Source: Herbiconiux sp. A18JL235 (GTDB taxonomy: Bacteria > Actinomycetota > Actinomycetes > Actinomycetales > Microbacteriaceae). Taken from it: a stretch of DNA of 64,000 bases. How positions within the stretch are numbered: position 1 is the stretch's first letter; each line of letters opens with the position of its first letter. Shown piece after piece: positions 26,214 to 35,328 of the stretch. A program made the position numbers and the translations under genes. The DNA lies in the NCBI RefSeq assembly GCF_040939305.1, contig NZ_CP162511.1:3224001-3288000 (forward strand). The letters are read 5' to 3'. The notes under the pieces were generated by a model. That model saw only the letters and a list, made by a program, of their open reading frames with translations, ran no database searches and was not told where the DNA came from.

Positions 26214-28376
26214 TCAGCACGGGCTGAGGGACTCGACGGCCGGGGCCAGGGAGTTGGGGCCGCCGAGGAGGGTGACGTTCACGACTCCGAGGGGCTTCAG
26301 CGAGGTGCGCACCTCGGTGGGCACGCAGGTGCCGGGCACCACCCAGAGGGGCGCCTTCGCCGCGCCCGCCCAGGCGGAGCCGGCGAGGGCGTCGGGGAAG
26401 TTCGCGCCCGTGGCGAGGAACGCCCGATCGCTCGAGGTGTAGGCGGCGGCGTTCACCGCGCGCGAGGTCGCGTAGCGGTCGGCACCGGATGCTCGGGTGA
26501 CTTTTCCAGGAGTGATCGCCTTCGCCGAGTTCTCCACACCCGTGCTCACGGAGTTGACACCGCCAACGATGGTGAGGGATGAGACGCCGAGGCCGCGGAG
26601 CGCATCCGTCGTCGAGGCGTCGAGGGAGCCGGCCGATCCGTCGACGAGCACCACGGGCTGCGACTTCGAGCCCGCCGCGCCACCCGCGCTCAAGGCGTCG
26701 GGGAAGTTCGCGCCGGTGGCGAGGTAGGCCCCGGATGCGCCCGTCTTGAACGCGTCCTTCACGAGCAGCAGCGAGGTGGCGTAGCGGCTCGCGCCGCCGA
26801 GGCGATCGACCTTCACGCCGGGGACGAGACCGGCGAGGCGGGTCTTCACCGCATCCGAGACCGAGTTGGTGCCGCCCACCACCACGATGCGCTTCGGCGC
26901 CAGCACCCTGATGGCGTCGGCGACCGACTGCGGGAGGGAGGCGGGGTCGGTGAGCAGGAGCGGTCCGCCACCCGCTGCGGCGGCGGGGCCGGCCGAGAGG
27001 GCGTCGGGGTAGTTCTGACCGCTCGCGACGTAGACGACGGGGGCGGTGCCCGGGTACGCGGCCTTCGCGATGGCGACGGCGCCCGAGTAGCGGTCGGCGC
27101 CGCTCACGCGGTCGACGTCGACCTGGGCGTAGCCGAACCAGTCGGTGTAGATGCCCCAGAAGTTGAGGTTGCCGAAGCTCGAGCAGGCGTCGCCGTCGCC
27201 GGGCGCGAGGGCCGCGGCGTTCGGCTGGTAGGGCGTGTAGTTGTAGAGCGCGGCGGTGGCGGCGGTGCGGAAGGTGAGGTTGAGCGCGCTCGTCGGGTTG
27301 CACGTGTCGCCGGCCTTCCCCGGGAAGAAGAGCACGGGTGCGGTCTGGCCGACGCGGTACTGCGCCTGGTCGGGCTTGATGCGGTAGTTCTCGAGCTGCC
27401 AGGCGGCCCAGTAGACCTGCTTGAAGAATCCGGCGTAGTCGGGGTTGCAGGGTGCGCTGTCGGGGCAGTCGAAACCCGTCGCCTGGTCGTACTGCTTCTT
27501 CACGGGCCAGTCGTCTTCGACCAGCTGCGACTCCTTCTGGATGAGCGTGAGCAGCGCCTTCTCGCTCACCCCGCACGCGACGCCGACCTTGGAGATGATG
27601 GTCGCCGCCGACTCGTTCGAGGCTCCTTGGTAGGCCTTGCACTCGTCGCTCTTGGCGATGGTGGTCGTGGTGACGCGGTAGTCCTTGAGGCAGGTGTAGC
27701 CGTCGCGGCAGGTGGGCACCTGCTGCTGCAGGAAGGCCTGCACCTCGGCGGCCGACAGCTCGCCACCCGTGAACATGTGCCGGTCGGAGACGATGTCGCT
27801 CGCGGTGAAGCTCTGCGTCGAGAACGACGCGAGCGGCGAGAGGTCGCCAGGGAACTCGTCGCTAGAGCGCGGCTCGGGGGTGGGCTCGGCGGTCGGCTCG
27901 GGGGCCTGCGCGTCGATGGCGGGGCCAGGCGCGTCGTCCCGGGGGGTGGGGGTATCGGCTGCGGGCGCGCCGGTGGGCGCGCCGGTCGCAGGGGTGGGCG
28001 CGTCAGTGGTGGGCGCGTCGGTCGCAGGAGCGGGCGCGTCGGTGGTGGGCGCGCCGGTCGCAGGGGTGGGCGCGTCAGTGGTGGGCGCTTCGGTCGCCGG
28101 AGCGGGCGCGTCAGTGGTGGGCGCTTCGGTCGCGGGCGTGGGCACGTCGCCAGTAGGGGCATCGGCCTCGGCGGTGTCGGTCGCGGGGGCGGCGGATGTC
28201 GGCGGCTCGGGGGCGGTGGCCGGCGACGGCTCGGCCGTGGCGGCGGGCGCAGGGGGCGGCGTGGGCGCGGAACCCGCCGCGAACGCGGCGCCCGGCCCGG
28301 AGAGGAGGGAGGCGAGGAGCGCCGCCGCGGCGACTCCTGCCGAGGCCGTGGTGCGCATCCTGCCGCGTGAGCTCAT
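26214..28376 (-). CDS. Secreted cell-wall-binding repeat (CWB2) surface protein
   Basis: A 720-aa exported protein. The signal peptide (RTTASAGVAAAALLASLLSG) ends near residue 34. A Pro/Thr/Ala linker with 12-residue repeats (APTTDAPAPATE) runs to about 165, and a conserved secreted domain of about 220 residues with several cysteines (LLTLIQKESQLV, ALYNYTPYQPN) follows. Three CWB2 repeats lie at the C-terminus, each with a SGADRY or GGASRY core. CWB2 repeats anchor proteins non-covalently to cell-wall polymers; the middle domain has a lysozyme-like look but its activity is unproven. ATG 28376 is six bases after TAGCAT. Confidence 0.88.
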   Translation of the reverse strand: MSSRGRMRTTASAGVAAAALLASLLSGPGAAFAAGSAPTPPPAPAATAEPSPATAPEPPTSAAPATDTAEADAPTGDVPTPATEAPTTDAPAPATEAPTTDAPTPATGAPTTDAPAPATDAPTTDAPTPATGAPTGAPAADTPTPRDDAPGPAIDAQAPEPTAEPTPEPRSSDEFPGDLSPLASFSTQSFTASDIVSDRHMFTGGELSAAEVQAFLQQQVPTCRDGYTCLKDYRVTTTTIAKSDECKAYQGASNESAATIISKVGVACGVSEKALLTLIQKESQLVEDDWPVKKQYDQATGFDCPDSAPCNPDYAGFFKQVYWAAWQLENYRIKPDQAQYRVGQTAPVLFFPGKAGDTCNPTSALNLTFRTAATAALYNYTPYQPNAAALAPGDGDACSSFGNLNFWGIYTDWFGYAQVDVDRVSGADRYSGAVAIAKAAYPGTAPVVYVASGQNYPDALSAGPAAAAGGGPLLLTDPASLPQSVADAIRVLAPKRIVVVGGTNSVSDAVKTRLAGLVPGVKVDRLGGASRYATSLLLVKDAFKTGASGAYLATGANFPDALSAGGAAGSKSQPVVLVDGSAGSLDASTTDALRGLGVSSLTIVGGVNSVSTGVENSAKAITPGKVTRASGADRYATSRAVNAAAYTSSDRAFLATGANFPDALAGSAWAGAAKAPLWVVPGTCVPTEVRTSLKPLGVVNVTLLGGPNSLAPAVESLSPC
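27979..28140 (-). repeat. 36-bp coding minisatellite in the CWB2 protein linker
   Basis: Imperfect tandem units of 36 bases encode APTTDAP(A/T)PAT(E/D/G). The units differ mainly at one or two positions, so copy number probably varies between strains. Confidence 0.75.
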
Positions 28377-28382
28377 TCGGCG

Positions 28383-28388
28383 ATGCTA
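28383..28388 (-). promoter_or_regulatory. -10 box of the CWB2 gene
   Basis: TAGCAT on the minus strand, six bases before ATG 28376. Confidence 0.5.
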
Positions 28389-28440
28389 CGCGCAGACGAC
28401 AGGTGCCGTCCAGAGCGGGAGGGTGAACATCCGGGGCGCG

Positions 28441-28761
28441 TCAGAGCGCACCCTTGACCGGATCGCCGAGCGGATGCGCGACACCCTGCACGATCACCGG
28501 CACCCCCTCGAGCAACGGGCTGAGCCGCTCCGCGAGCACGGGCAGTGCGGGGCTGGAGCGACTGTGACGCTCGGCATCAGCGGCGGTCGCCCACTTCTCG
28601 ACGAACCAGAAGCTGCCGTCGGATGCTTCGTTCAGCGCGTAGAGCAGACATCCGGGCTCCTCGTGCACCCCCGCGATGATCGGCGCGAGCAGCTCCACCA
28701 CCTCGGGCCCACGACCGGGCAGTGGACGAAAGGTGACGACGGCGACGACGGAGTCGGACAT
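28441..28761 (-). CDS. Antibiotic biosynthesis monooxygenase (ABM) domain protein
   Basis: A 106-aa ferredoxin-like ABM-fold protein (VVAVVTFRPLPGRGPEVVEL, then EEPGCLLYALNEA and FWFVEKW). Members include small quinone or heme monooxygenases; most of this length are uncharacterised. ATG 28761 is six bases after TAGAAT. It lies between the CWB2 gene and the divergent PPTase gene, with no clear functional link. Confidence 0.85.
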   Translation of the reverse strand: MSDSVVAVVTFRPLPGRGPEVVELLAPIIAGVHEEPGCLLYALNEASDGSFWFVEKWATAADAERHSRSSPALPVLAERLSPLLEGVPVIVQGVAHPLGDPVKGAL

Positions 28762-28767
28762 GCGCCC

Positions 28768-28773
28768 ATTCTA
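28768..28773 (-). promoter_or_regulatory. -10 box of the ABM gene
   Basis: TAGAAT on the minus strand, six bases before ATG 28761. Confidence 0.5.
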
Positions 28774-28793
28774 TGTATGACGATCAGACGATG

Positions 28794-28862
28794 GCGAGCC
28801 CGCGGGCATGCGAGCCTGCGAGCCTGCGAGCCCGCGGGCATGCGAGCTTGCGCGCAGGCGCG
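28794..28862. repeat. Short GCGAGC-type repeats in a divergent gap
   Basis: GCGAGCCCGCGGGCAT occurs twice, around two GCGAGCCT units, in the gap between the ABM and PPTase genes. It ends before the PPTase promoter. Confidence 0.6.
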
Positions 28863-28876
28863 GGGCGCCGGATGCG

Positions 28877-28882
28877 TACGAT
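28877..28882 (+). promoter_or_regulatory. -10 box of the PPTase gene
   Basis: TACGAT six bases before ATG 28889. Confidence 0.5.
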
Positions 28883-28888
28883 TGCCCC

Positions 28889-29560
28889 ATGCCCGCCGCC
28901 CCGCCACCCGAGGTGCTGGTGACCTTCATCCCCGACGGCGGCGATCGGCAGGCCGATCACGCGGCGCTGCTCGACCTCGCCGCGCGATGCGCCGAGACCA
29001 CGATGACGCGCCTCGAGCAGCGCTGCCCCCGCTGCGACTCCCCCGACCACGGCCCGCTTCGGGTGGCAGCCGCAGCCGAGACCGCGGCATCCCTCGTGCA
29101 CGTGAGCCTGAGCCGCACCGGCGGCTGGGTCGCCCTCGCGGCGACCACGGCCGCGCCCGTCGGTGTCGACCTGGAGTCGCTCGCCGCCGCCGGCGCCGCC
29201 CCCTTCGACGACGTCGCCTTCACCGATGACGAGATCCGCGCCCTCGCCGCCCTCCCCCGACACACCGCCGACCGGATGCGCGTCACCGCCTGGACAGCCA
29301 AGGAAGCAATCCTCAAAGCCCACCGCACCGGCCTCCTCACCGACCCCCGCCTCCTCACCCTCGACTTCGCGGCCCCCTCAGCCCCCGTCGACCCGGGCTC
29401 CACGACGACCGCCGTCCGCCTGGCGCGCAGTTCGGTTCCGGGCGTCGCTCCGTCAACCACGACCGTGATCGGCCTCCCCACCCCGACCCCCGCCGATCTC
29501 ATCGCAACGCTGGCCCTCCTCTGCGCCCCGACCCCGAGCATCCGCATCACCCTGCTCTGA
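28889..29560 (+). CDS. 4'-phosphopantetheinyl transferase superfamily protein
   Basis: A 223-aa Sfp-like enzyme that moves phosphopantetheine from CoA to a carrier-protein serine. The metal-binding motif GVDLES (Asp94, Glu96) and the second motif WTAKEAILKA (Trp135, Lys138, Glu139, Lys143) are intact. ATG 28889 is six bases after TACGAT. An unusual CPRC pair lies at residues 46-49. Only an M1 peptidase gene separates it from the NRPS-like gene at 31063-35190, the only carrier-domain protein in the window, so that carrier (Ser600) is its obvious target. It converges with the M1 gene. Confidence 0.9.
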   Translation: MPAAPPPEVLVTFIPDGGDRQADHAALLDLAARCAETTMTRLEQRCPRCDSPDHGPLRVAAAAETAASLVHVSLSRTGGWVALAATTAAPVGVDLESLAAAGAAPFDDVAFTDDEIRALAALPRHTADRMRVTAWTAKEAILKAHRTGLLTDPRLLTLDFAAPSAPVDPGSTTTAVRLARSSVPGVAPSTTTVIGLPTPTPADLIATLALLCAPTPSIRITLL

Positions 29561-29690
29561 CCGCACCGCCCGCGTCTGCGCCGCGCGAAACGATGCGATC
29601 CCACCCGCAGCCGAACGACGGATGCACGGCCCGCCTTCGCGCCGCAACTCCGTGGTTCGAACGGCACCGGCCAGGCGGTGCGCCGCGCCC

Positions 29691-31037
29691 CTACCCCTTC
29701 GGCAGCGAGCGCTTCTCCACCCAGCGGTCGACGACCGACCCCACGTCGACGCCGCCGGAGTGCTGCTCCATGATCTCGACGAAGTCGATGGGCGCGACGA
29801 GCCCGTGGGTGCACTCGGCGACGTACGCCCGCAGCCCCTCGAAGAACGCCTCGTCGCCCACGGCCCTCCGCACGGCGTGCAGCGCGAGCGCCCCGCGCTT
29901 GTAGACGCGGTCGTCGAACATGGCGCGCGGGCCGGGGTCTCCGATGACGATGTCGCGCGGCTGGGCCTCGAGCGCGGCCCGGTGCACGGCTGCGTTCGCG
30001 TCGGCGGTCACTCCCCCGCTCGACTCCGCCCACAGCCACTCGGCGTAGCAGGCGAAGCCCTCGTGCAGCCAGATGTCGCGCCAGCGCGCGACCGTGAGGC
30101 TGTTGCCGAACCACTGATGCGCGAGCTCGTGGGCGATGAGGCGGTCGGCCCCGTGCATCCCGTTCACGTGGTTGCTGCCGAACACGGCGAGCCCCTGAGC
30201 CTCGAGCGGGATCTCGAGCGCGTCGTCGGTGACCACCACCGTGTACTCGTCGAACGGGTAGGGCCCGAACAACTCGGAGAACACCGCCATCATCTGCGGA
30301 ACGGGTGCGAAGTCGATCGACACCTCGCGTTCGAGCCGCCCGGGGTGGAACACCGTCTGCACGACGGGCTCGGCGGCGAGCCGCCGCGACCGGTACCGCC
30401 CGATCTGCACGGTGGCGAGATAGCTCGCCATGGGCTGCCGCATCTCGTACGTCCACGAGGTGCGCCCCGAGCGCGTCGACCGCGCCACCAGCGGCCCGTT
30501 CGAGACGGCGGTGTAGGCCGCCTCGCAGGTGATGGTGATGCGGTAGGTCGCCTTGTCGGCCGGCTGGTCGTTGCACGGGTACCACGACGCGGCGCCGCAG
30601 GGCTGCCCGGCGACGATCACCCCGTCGGCGAGCTCTTCCCAGCCCACCTCGCCCCAGGCGCTGCGCACCGGATGCGGCGCACCGCGGTAGCGCACCTCCA
30701 CCACGAACTCGGTGCCGTCGAGGATGACCTCGTCGACGGTCACCACGAGCTTGCGCACCGTCTCGGCGATCTTGCGCGGGCGCACGCCGTTCACGGTCAC
30801 CCGCACCACGCTGAGCCCGGCGAAGTCGAAGCTGAACCGGGTGAGGTCCATCGTCGCCCGAGCCGTGATGAGGGCGGTCGCCGTGAGCCTGTTCGTGGCG
30901 ACCCGGTAGTCGAGGTCGAGGTCGTAGCGCACGACCGAATACCCGCCGTTGCCGCTCGTCGGAAGGTAGTCGTCTCCGGCTGTCGACGCACCGAAGGTGG
31001 AGGGGTGGGAGGCCATGGGTGCGCTCAAGTCTGCCAC
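29691..31037 (-). CDS. M1 family zinc metallopeptidase (PldII-like candidate)
   Basis: A 448-aa peptidase with a complete gluzincin site: His303, Glu304 and His307 in HELAHQWFG, and Glu326 in WLHEGF as the third zinc ligand. The usual GAMEN exopeptidase motif is replaced by LEAQG, as in several short actinobacterial M1 enzymes. No signal peptide or membrane segment is clear. It starts 25 bases after the stop of the Pls-type gene, so the two are probably one operon. As I recall, the epsilon-poly-lysine-degrading enzyme of Streptomyces albulus is a zinc-dependent M1-type peptidase of about this size; a matching role, trimming or recycling the polymer, is inferred. GTG 31037 is assumed; ATG 31016 is possible. 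Confidence 0.85.
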   Translation of the reverse strand: MADLSAPMASHPSTFGASTAGDDYLPTSGNGGYSVVRYDLDLDYRVATNRLTATALITARATMDLTRFSFDFAGLSVVRVTVNGVRPRKIAETVRKLVVTVDEVILDGTEFVVEVRYRGAPHPVRSAWGEVGWEELADGVIVAGQPCGAASWYPCNDQPADKATYRITITCEAAYTAVSNGPLVARSTRSGRTSWTYEMRQPMASYLATVQIGRYRSRRLAAEPVVQTVFHPGRLEREVSIDFAPVPQMMAVFSELFGPYPFDEYTVVVTDDALEIPLEAQGLAVFGSNHVNGMHGADRLIAHELAHQWFGNSLTVARWRDIWLHEGFACYAEWLWAESSGGVTADANAAVHRAALEAQPRDIVIGDPGPRAMFDDRVYKRGALALHAVRRAVGDEAFFEGLRAYVAECTHGLVAPIDFVEIMEQHSGGVDVGSVVDRWVEKRSLPKG

Positions 31038-31062
31038 TCCGCGCGCCCGACGCCGCGCACGC

Positions 31063-34000
31063 TCAGGATCTCACTCGGGGCTCGACGGGAAGCACCCACG
31101 GTGATATCGGGTTGCCCGCCCACACCGTTCCCTTCGGCACCCGTTCCCCCCGCATCACGAGCGACCCCGGCCCCACGCTCGCGAGCCGGTCGATGGAGGC
31201 GGCAGGCAGGATGACGCTGTGCGGGCCGAGCGTCGCACCCTCGGCGATCGCCACCCGGTCGAGCTGCATGATGCGGTCGTGGAACAGGTGCGTCTGCACC
31301 ACACAGCCGCGGTTCACCGTCGACCCGTCGCCGAGGGTGATGAGGTCGGCTTCGGGCAGCCAGTACGACTCGCACCAGACGCCGCGCCCGACGCGGGCGC
31401 CGAGGCTTCGCAGCCAGACGGCGAGCGCCGGGGTTCCGCCCGCGTTCGCCGCGAACCAGGGCCGCGCGACGGTCTCGACGAAGGTGTCGGCGAGTTCGTT
31501 GCGCCAGACGAACGACGACCAGAGCGGATGCTCCTCCGCCCGGATGCGCCCCACCAGCAGCCATTTCGCCACGGTGGTGACGAGCGCGGCCACCCCGCCC
31601 GCGGCGAGCATCACGACGCCGGAGAGGAGGACGGCCCAGCCGAGTCCGAGTTCGATCCAGAGCAGCTCGAGCACCGCGAGGATGCCGAGCGCCACCCACC
31701 CGGTGACGACGACGGGGACGATGCGGAGGATCTCCCACACCGCCCGCGCCACCTTGAGGTGGGTGGGCGGCTCGAAGGTGCGCGCCTCGTCGAAGTCGGT
31801 GACCGTGCGGCGCAGCCGCACCGCGGGGTTGCCGAGCCACGACGACCCCCGCTTGCCCTTGCGCGGCGCCGAGGAGAGCACCGCGACGAGGCCGTTGCGC
31901 GGCACCGTGCGGCCCGGGCCCGCCATGCCCGAGTTGCCGAGGAAGGCGCGCCGGCCCACCTTCGCCGGCGCGATGTGCAACCAGCCGCCGCCGAGCTCGT
32001 ACGAGCCGACCATGGTGTCGTCGGCGAGGAACGCGCCGGGCGCGATCGTCGTGAGCGCCGGCAGCAGCAGCACCGTCGAGGCCTCGACGTTCTTGCCCAC
32101 CTTGGCTCCGAGCATCCGGAGCCAGATCGGGGTGAACAGGCTCGAGTAGATCGGGAAGAGGAGGGTGCGCGCGGCGTCGAGGATGCGCTCGGTCGACCAC
32201 ACCTTCCACCCGATGCGGCTGCGCACCGGGTGGAAGCCCTCGTGGAGGCCCATGCCGAGCAGGCGCACGGCGCCGAGCACGAGCAGGGCGTAGACGAACC
32301 CCGTCACGACGACGGCGAGCGGGAGGACGAGCGCGGCGCGCACGGCCGCCTCGCCGAGCGACGTCGAGCCGCCGATGCCGGCGCCGAGCACGAACGCGCC
32401 CGCGATGACGGCGACCGCGGGCATCGCGGCCATGGCGAGCGAGCCGAGGGCGTAGGCGACGAGCCACTGGCGGGCCGGCTCGGGCCGCACCGACGGCCAG
32501 GGGCGGCGGGCCTGGCCGACCCTGGAGGCGGGCGAGCCGGCCCAGCGCTCGCCGGCCGGCACGCGACCCGACACGGATGCTCCGGGCTCGACCTCGGCAC
32601 CGCGACCGATGTTCGTGCCCCCGAGCAGCGTGCTGCGGGAACCGACGGTGGCGTCGGCGCCCACGTGCACGTGGCCGAGGTGGAAGGTGTCGCCGTCGAG
32701 CCAGTGGCCCGCCAGGTCGACCTCGGGTTCGATCGCCGCGCGGCTGCCGATGCTGAGCATGCCCGTCACGGGTGGAAGGGTGTGCAGGTCGACCCCGTCG
32801 CCGATCTTGGCGCCCAGGGCGCGGGCGTAGTAGACCATCCACGGCGCCCCGGCGAGACTGACGGCCCCGACGGTGTTCGCGACCTGCTCGGCGAGCCACA
32901 CGCGCAGATGCACGCCGCCGCCGCGCGGGTAGGCACCCGGCTTCACGCCCACCAGGAGGAGGCGGGCGAACACCACCGAGACGAGCATCTTGCCCGGCGG
33001 TGTGACGAAGAGCACGAAGCCCGCGGCGACCCACCACCAGGAGAGCGTGGGGGCGAAGCTGCTGCCGGTGAACGCGTCGAGAAGGTTGTTCGCGGTGGCG
33101 AGGTAGACGAGCCAGCGCAGGCCGACGAGCACGTGCAGGGGAATGCCGAGGAGGGTCTGCGCAAGGCGGCTCGAGGCGGGGGTGAGGAAGACGGGGGCGG
33201 ATGCGGAGGTGCCGGTGCGCGCATCCGTCGCCCTGCCCTCGCCCCGACCCTCCGCCTGCGCTGCGGCCTGGGGATCGCGGGCGTCGAGCTCGTCGGCGAG
33301 CGAGCCGATGCGCGGGTGGTCGTAGATGTCGGCGACGCGGGTGTCTGCGTAGCGTTCCCGGATGGCGGAGACCAGCTGAGCCGCCGACAGCGAGCCGCCG
33401 CCCTGGGCGAAGAAGTCGTCGTCGGGGCTCTCGACCGGGGTGCCGAGGATCGCCGACCAGTGGCCTGCCAGCCAGGCCGCGGTCGGGGTGAGGCCGAGGC
33501 TCTCGGCACCGTCGGTGCCGCCGCCCGCCCCGGGCAGGGGCCAGGGCAGCGCCGCGCGGTCGACCTTGCCCGAGGTGCGGGTGGGAAGGGAGTCGACGAC
33601 GGCGAGCAGGGGAACCAGAGCTGCCGGAAGCTCCTCGCGCAGGCGGGAGTTCGCGGCGTCACGGTCGAATTCGGCTCCGTCGGCGAGGGCGAGGTAGCCC
33701 ACCAGGATCTGGTTGCCGGCAGCCGTCGTCTTGACCACCGCCGCCGCACCCGCCACGCCGGGAAGCCCTTGGAGCGCGGCGTCGACCTCACCCAGTTCGA
33801 TGCGACGACCACCGAGCTTCACCTGGTCGTCGGCGCGACCCACGAAGACGAGCCCGGCACGCTCGTAGCGCACGAGGTCGCCGCTTCGGTAGGCGCGCTG
33901 CCAGCCGAGCGTGGGGAACGGGGCGTACTTCTCGGCGTCCTTCGCCGGGTCGAGGTAGCGGGCGAGGCCCACTCCCCCGATGATGAGCTCGCCCACCTCA

Positions 34001-35190
34001 CCCTCGGCGACACGGTGGCCCCTGGCGTCGACGACGGCGAGGCGCCACCCGTCGAGGGGCAGACCGATGCGTACCGGGCCGTGGTCGAGCAGGGCGCCGC
34101 AGGCGACGACGGTGGCTTCGGTGGGGCCGTAGGTGTTCCACACCTCGCGGCCGCGGGCGACGATGCGGGCCACGAGCTCGGGCGGGCAGGCCTCGCCGCC
34201 GAAGATGACGAGGCGCACCGACTCGAGGGCCTCCTCGGGCCACAGGGCGGCGAGGGTGGGCACCGTCGAGACGATCGTGATGCCGTGGGCGATGAGCCAG
34301 GGACCGAGGTCGACACCCGAGCGCACGAGCGAACGCGGGGCAGGAACGAGGCAGGCGCCGTGGCGCCAGGCGAGCCACATCTCCTCGCAGGAGGCGTCGA
34401 AGGCGACCGAGAGGCCCGCCAGCACCCGGTCTCCGGGGCCGATCGGCTCGCGCTGCAGGAACAGACGCGCCTCGGCGTCGACGAACGCGGCTGCCGAGCG
34501 GTGGGTGACGGCGACGCCCTTGGGCACCCCGGTCGACCCCGAGGTGAAGATCACCCACGCGTCGTCGTCGGGCGTCGGGGTACCGAGCGCCGGCACGGTG
34601 CCGGTGGGCGTGGCGAGGGTGGGCGGGGCACCGAGCGGGAGCTCGCGTGCGGCGAGCGCCACGGCGGGGTCGACGGCGGCGGATGCGGCGGCCGGGTCGA
34701 GCGGGGTGGGGGCCGGGTGCTCCCCCACATCGGTGCCGTCAGCGGCCGAGGCGGGGCGCGCGCCCGCACCATCGGGTGCCGAAGCGGGGTTGCCCGCGGC
34801 GAAGACGCCGCCGGCGCCGATGACGCCGACGACGCGGGCCTCGCCGAACACCAGGCGTGCCCGCTCCTCGGGGTCGTCGGCGTCGACGGGCACGTAGGCG
34901 GCGCCGACGGTGAGCACGGCGAGGATGGAGACGTACAGCTCGCGGGTGCCCGACGGGATGCGGATTCCCACCTTGTCTCCCCGGCGCACGCCCGCGAGGG
35001 TGAGCGCCGCGGCCTGCGCGTTCAGCAGTCGCACCAGTCGGCGGTAGCTCACCGCGCCCTCGGGCGAGTCGAGGGCGAGCGCATCCGGGTGGTCGGCGGC
35101 GGCGCTCATCACGATGTCGATCAGCGTGCGGGCCGGCGCGGCGCGGTCTCCGGCGTCGAGCACGTTCTGCGGATCGGCGTCGTCAGTCAC
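31063..35190 (-). CDS. Pls/PosA-type single-module NRPS: predicted cationic poly-amino-acid synthetase
   Basis: A 1375-aa protein with the Pls layout. The adenylation domain covers about 20-545: FTSGSTGVPKG at 215-225, FDAS at 264-267, YGPTE at 354-358, and Lys542 in SGKVDR. A carrier domain has Ser600 in QGGGSLS. Then come six or so membrane segments and three left-handed beta-helix acyltransferase-like modules starting near 790, 1027 and 1261, each opening with LGAKVG-type turns. In Pls these three modules join lysines through their epsilon amines. By hand alignment the specificity residues read DAESIGTVVK; Glu269 suits a basic amino acid. An Ala/Pro-rich insert lies at about 130-207. GTG 35190 has AGAGG eight bases upstream. 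No condensation or thioesterase domain is present. Confidence 0.88.
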   Translation of the reverse strand: MTDDADPQNVLDAGDRAAPARTLIDIVMSAAADHPDALALDSPEGAVSYRRLVRLLNAQAAALTLAGVRRGDKVGIRIPSGTRELYVSILAVLTVGAAYVPVDADDPEERARLVFGEARVVGVIGAGGVFAAGNPASAPDGAGARPASAADGTDVGEHPAPTPLDPAAASAAVDPAVALAARELPLGAPPTLATPTGTVPALGTPTPDDDAWVIFTSGSTGVPKGVAVTHRSAAAFVDAEARLFLQREPIGPGDRVLAGLSVAFDASCEEMWLAWRHGACLVPAPRSLVRSGVDLGPWLIAHGITIVSTVPTLAALWPEEALESVRLVIFGGEACPPELVARIVARGREVWNTYGPTEATVVACGALLDHGPVRIGLPLDGWRLAVVDARGHRVAEGEVGELIIGGVGLARYLDPAKDAEKYAPFPTLGWQRAYRSGDLVRYERAGLVFVGRADDQVKLGGRRIELGEVDAALQGLPGVAGAAAVVKTTAAGNQILVGYLALADGAEFDRDAANSRLREELPAALVPLLAVVDSLPTRTSGKVDRAALPWPLPGAGGGTDGAESLGLTPTAAWLAGHWSAILGTPVESPDDDFFAQGGGSLSAAQLVSAIRERYADTRVADIYDHPRIGSLADELDARDPQAAAQAEGRGEGRATDARTGTSASAPVFLTPASSRLAQTLLGIPLHVLVGLRWLVYLATANNLLDAFTGSSFAPTLSWWWVAAGFVLFVTPPGKMLVSVVFARLLLVGVKPGAYPRGGGVHLRVWLAEQVANTVGAVSLAGAPWMVYYARALGAKIGDGVDLHTLPPVTGMLSIGSRAAIEPEVDLAGHWLDGDTFHLGHVHVGADATVGSRSTLLGGTNIGRGAEVEPGASVSGRVPAGERWAGSPASRVGQARRPWPSVRPEPARQWLVAYALGSLAMAAMPAVAVIAGAFVLGAGIGGSTSLGEAAVRAALVLPLAVVVTGFVYALLVLGAVRLLGMGLHEGFHPVRSRIGWKVWSTERILDAARTLLFPIYSSLFTPIWLRMLGAKVGKNVEASTVLLLPALTTIAPGAFLADDTMVGSYELGGGWLHIAPAKVGRRAFLGNSGMAGPGRTVPRNGLVAVLSSAPRKGKRGSSWLGNPAVRLRRTVTDFDEARTFEPPTHLKVARAVWEILRIVPVVVTGWVALGILAVLELLWIELGLGWAVLLSGVVMLAAGGVAALVTTVAKWLLVGRIRAEEHPLWSSFVWRNELADTFVETVARPWFAANAGGTPALAVWLRSLGARVGRGVWCESYWLPEADLITLGDGSTVNRGCVVQTHLFHDRIMQLDRVAIAEGATLGPHSVILPAASIDRLASVGPGSLVMRGERVPKGTVWAGNPISPWVLPVEPRVRS

Positions 35191-35297
35191 CCGGTGAACC
35201 TCTCACTTCGGCCGGCGAGTTCGTTCGACCACCGTACGCGCCGCACAAGCTACTGAGCGCAGGTGACACGGAGGTGAACGGATGGGGTGGGCGACCG

Positions 35298-35317
35298 AGC
35301 AGAACGACTGTTCTGCT
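35298..35317. promoter_or_regulatory. TetR operator palindrome
   Basis: AGCAGAAC and GTTCTGCT are perfect 8-base inverted arms around GACT. The site ends at the first base of the -10 box of the TetR gene, so it fits autorepression. It lies about 108 bases before the divergent Pls-type start and may control that too. Confidence 0.65.
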
Positions 35318-35322
35318 ACCGT
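35317..35322 (+). promoter_or_regulatory. -10 box of the TetR gene
   Basis: TACCGT six bases before ATG 35329, touching the palindrome. Confidence 0.5.
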
Positions 35323-35328
35323 GGGGGC

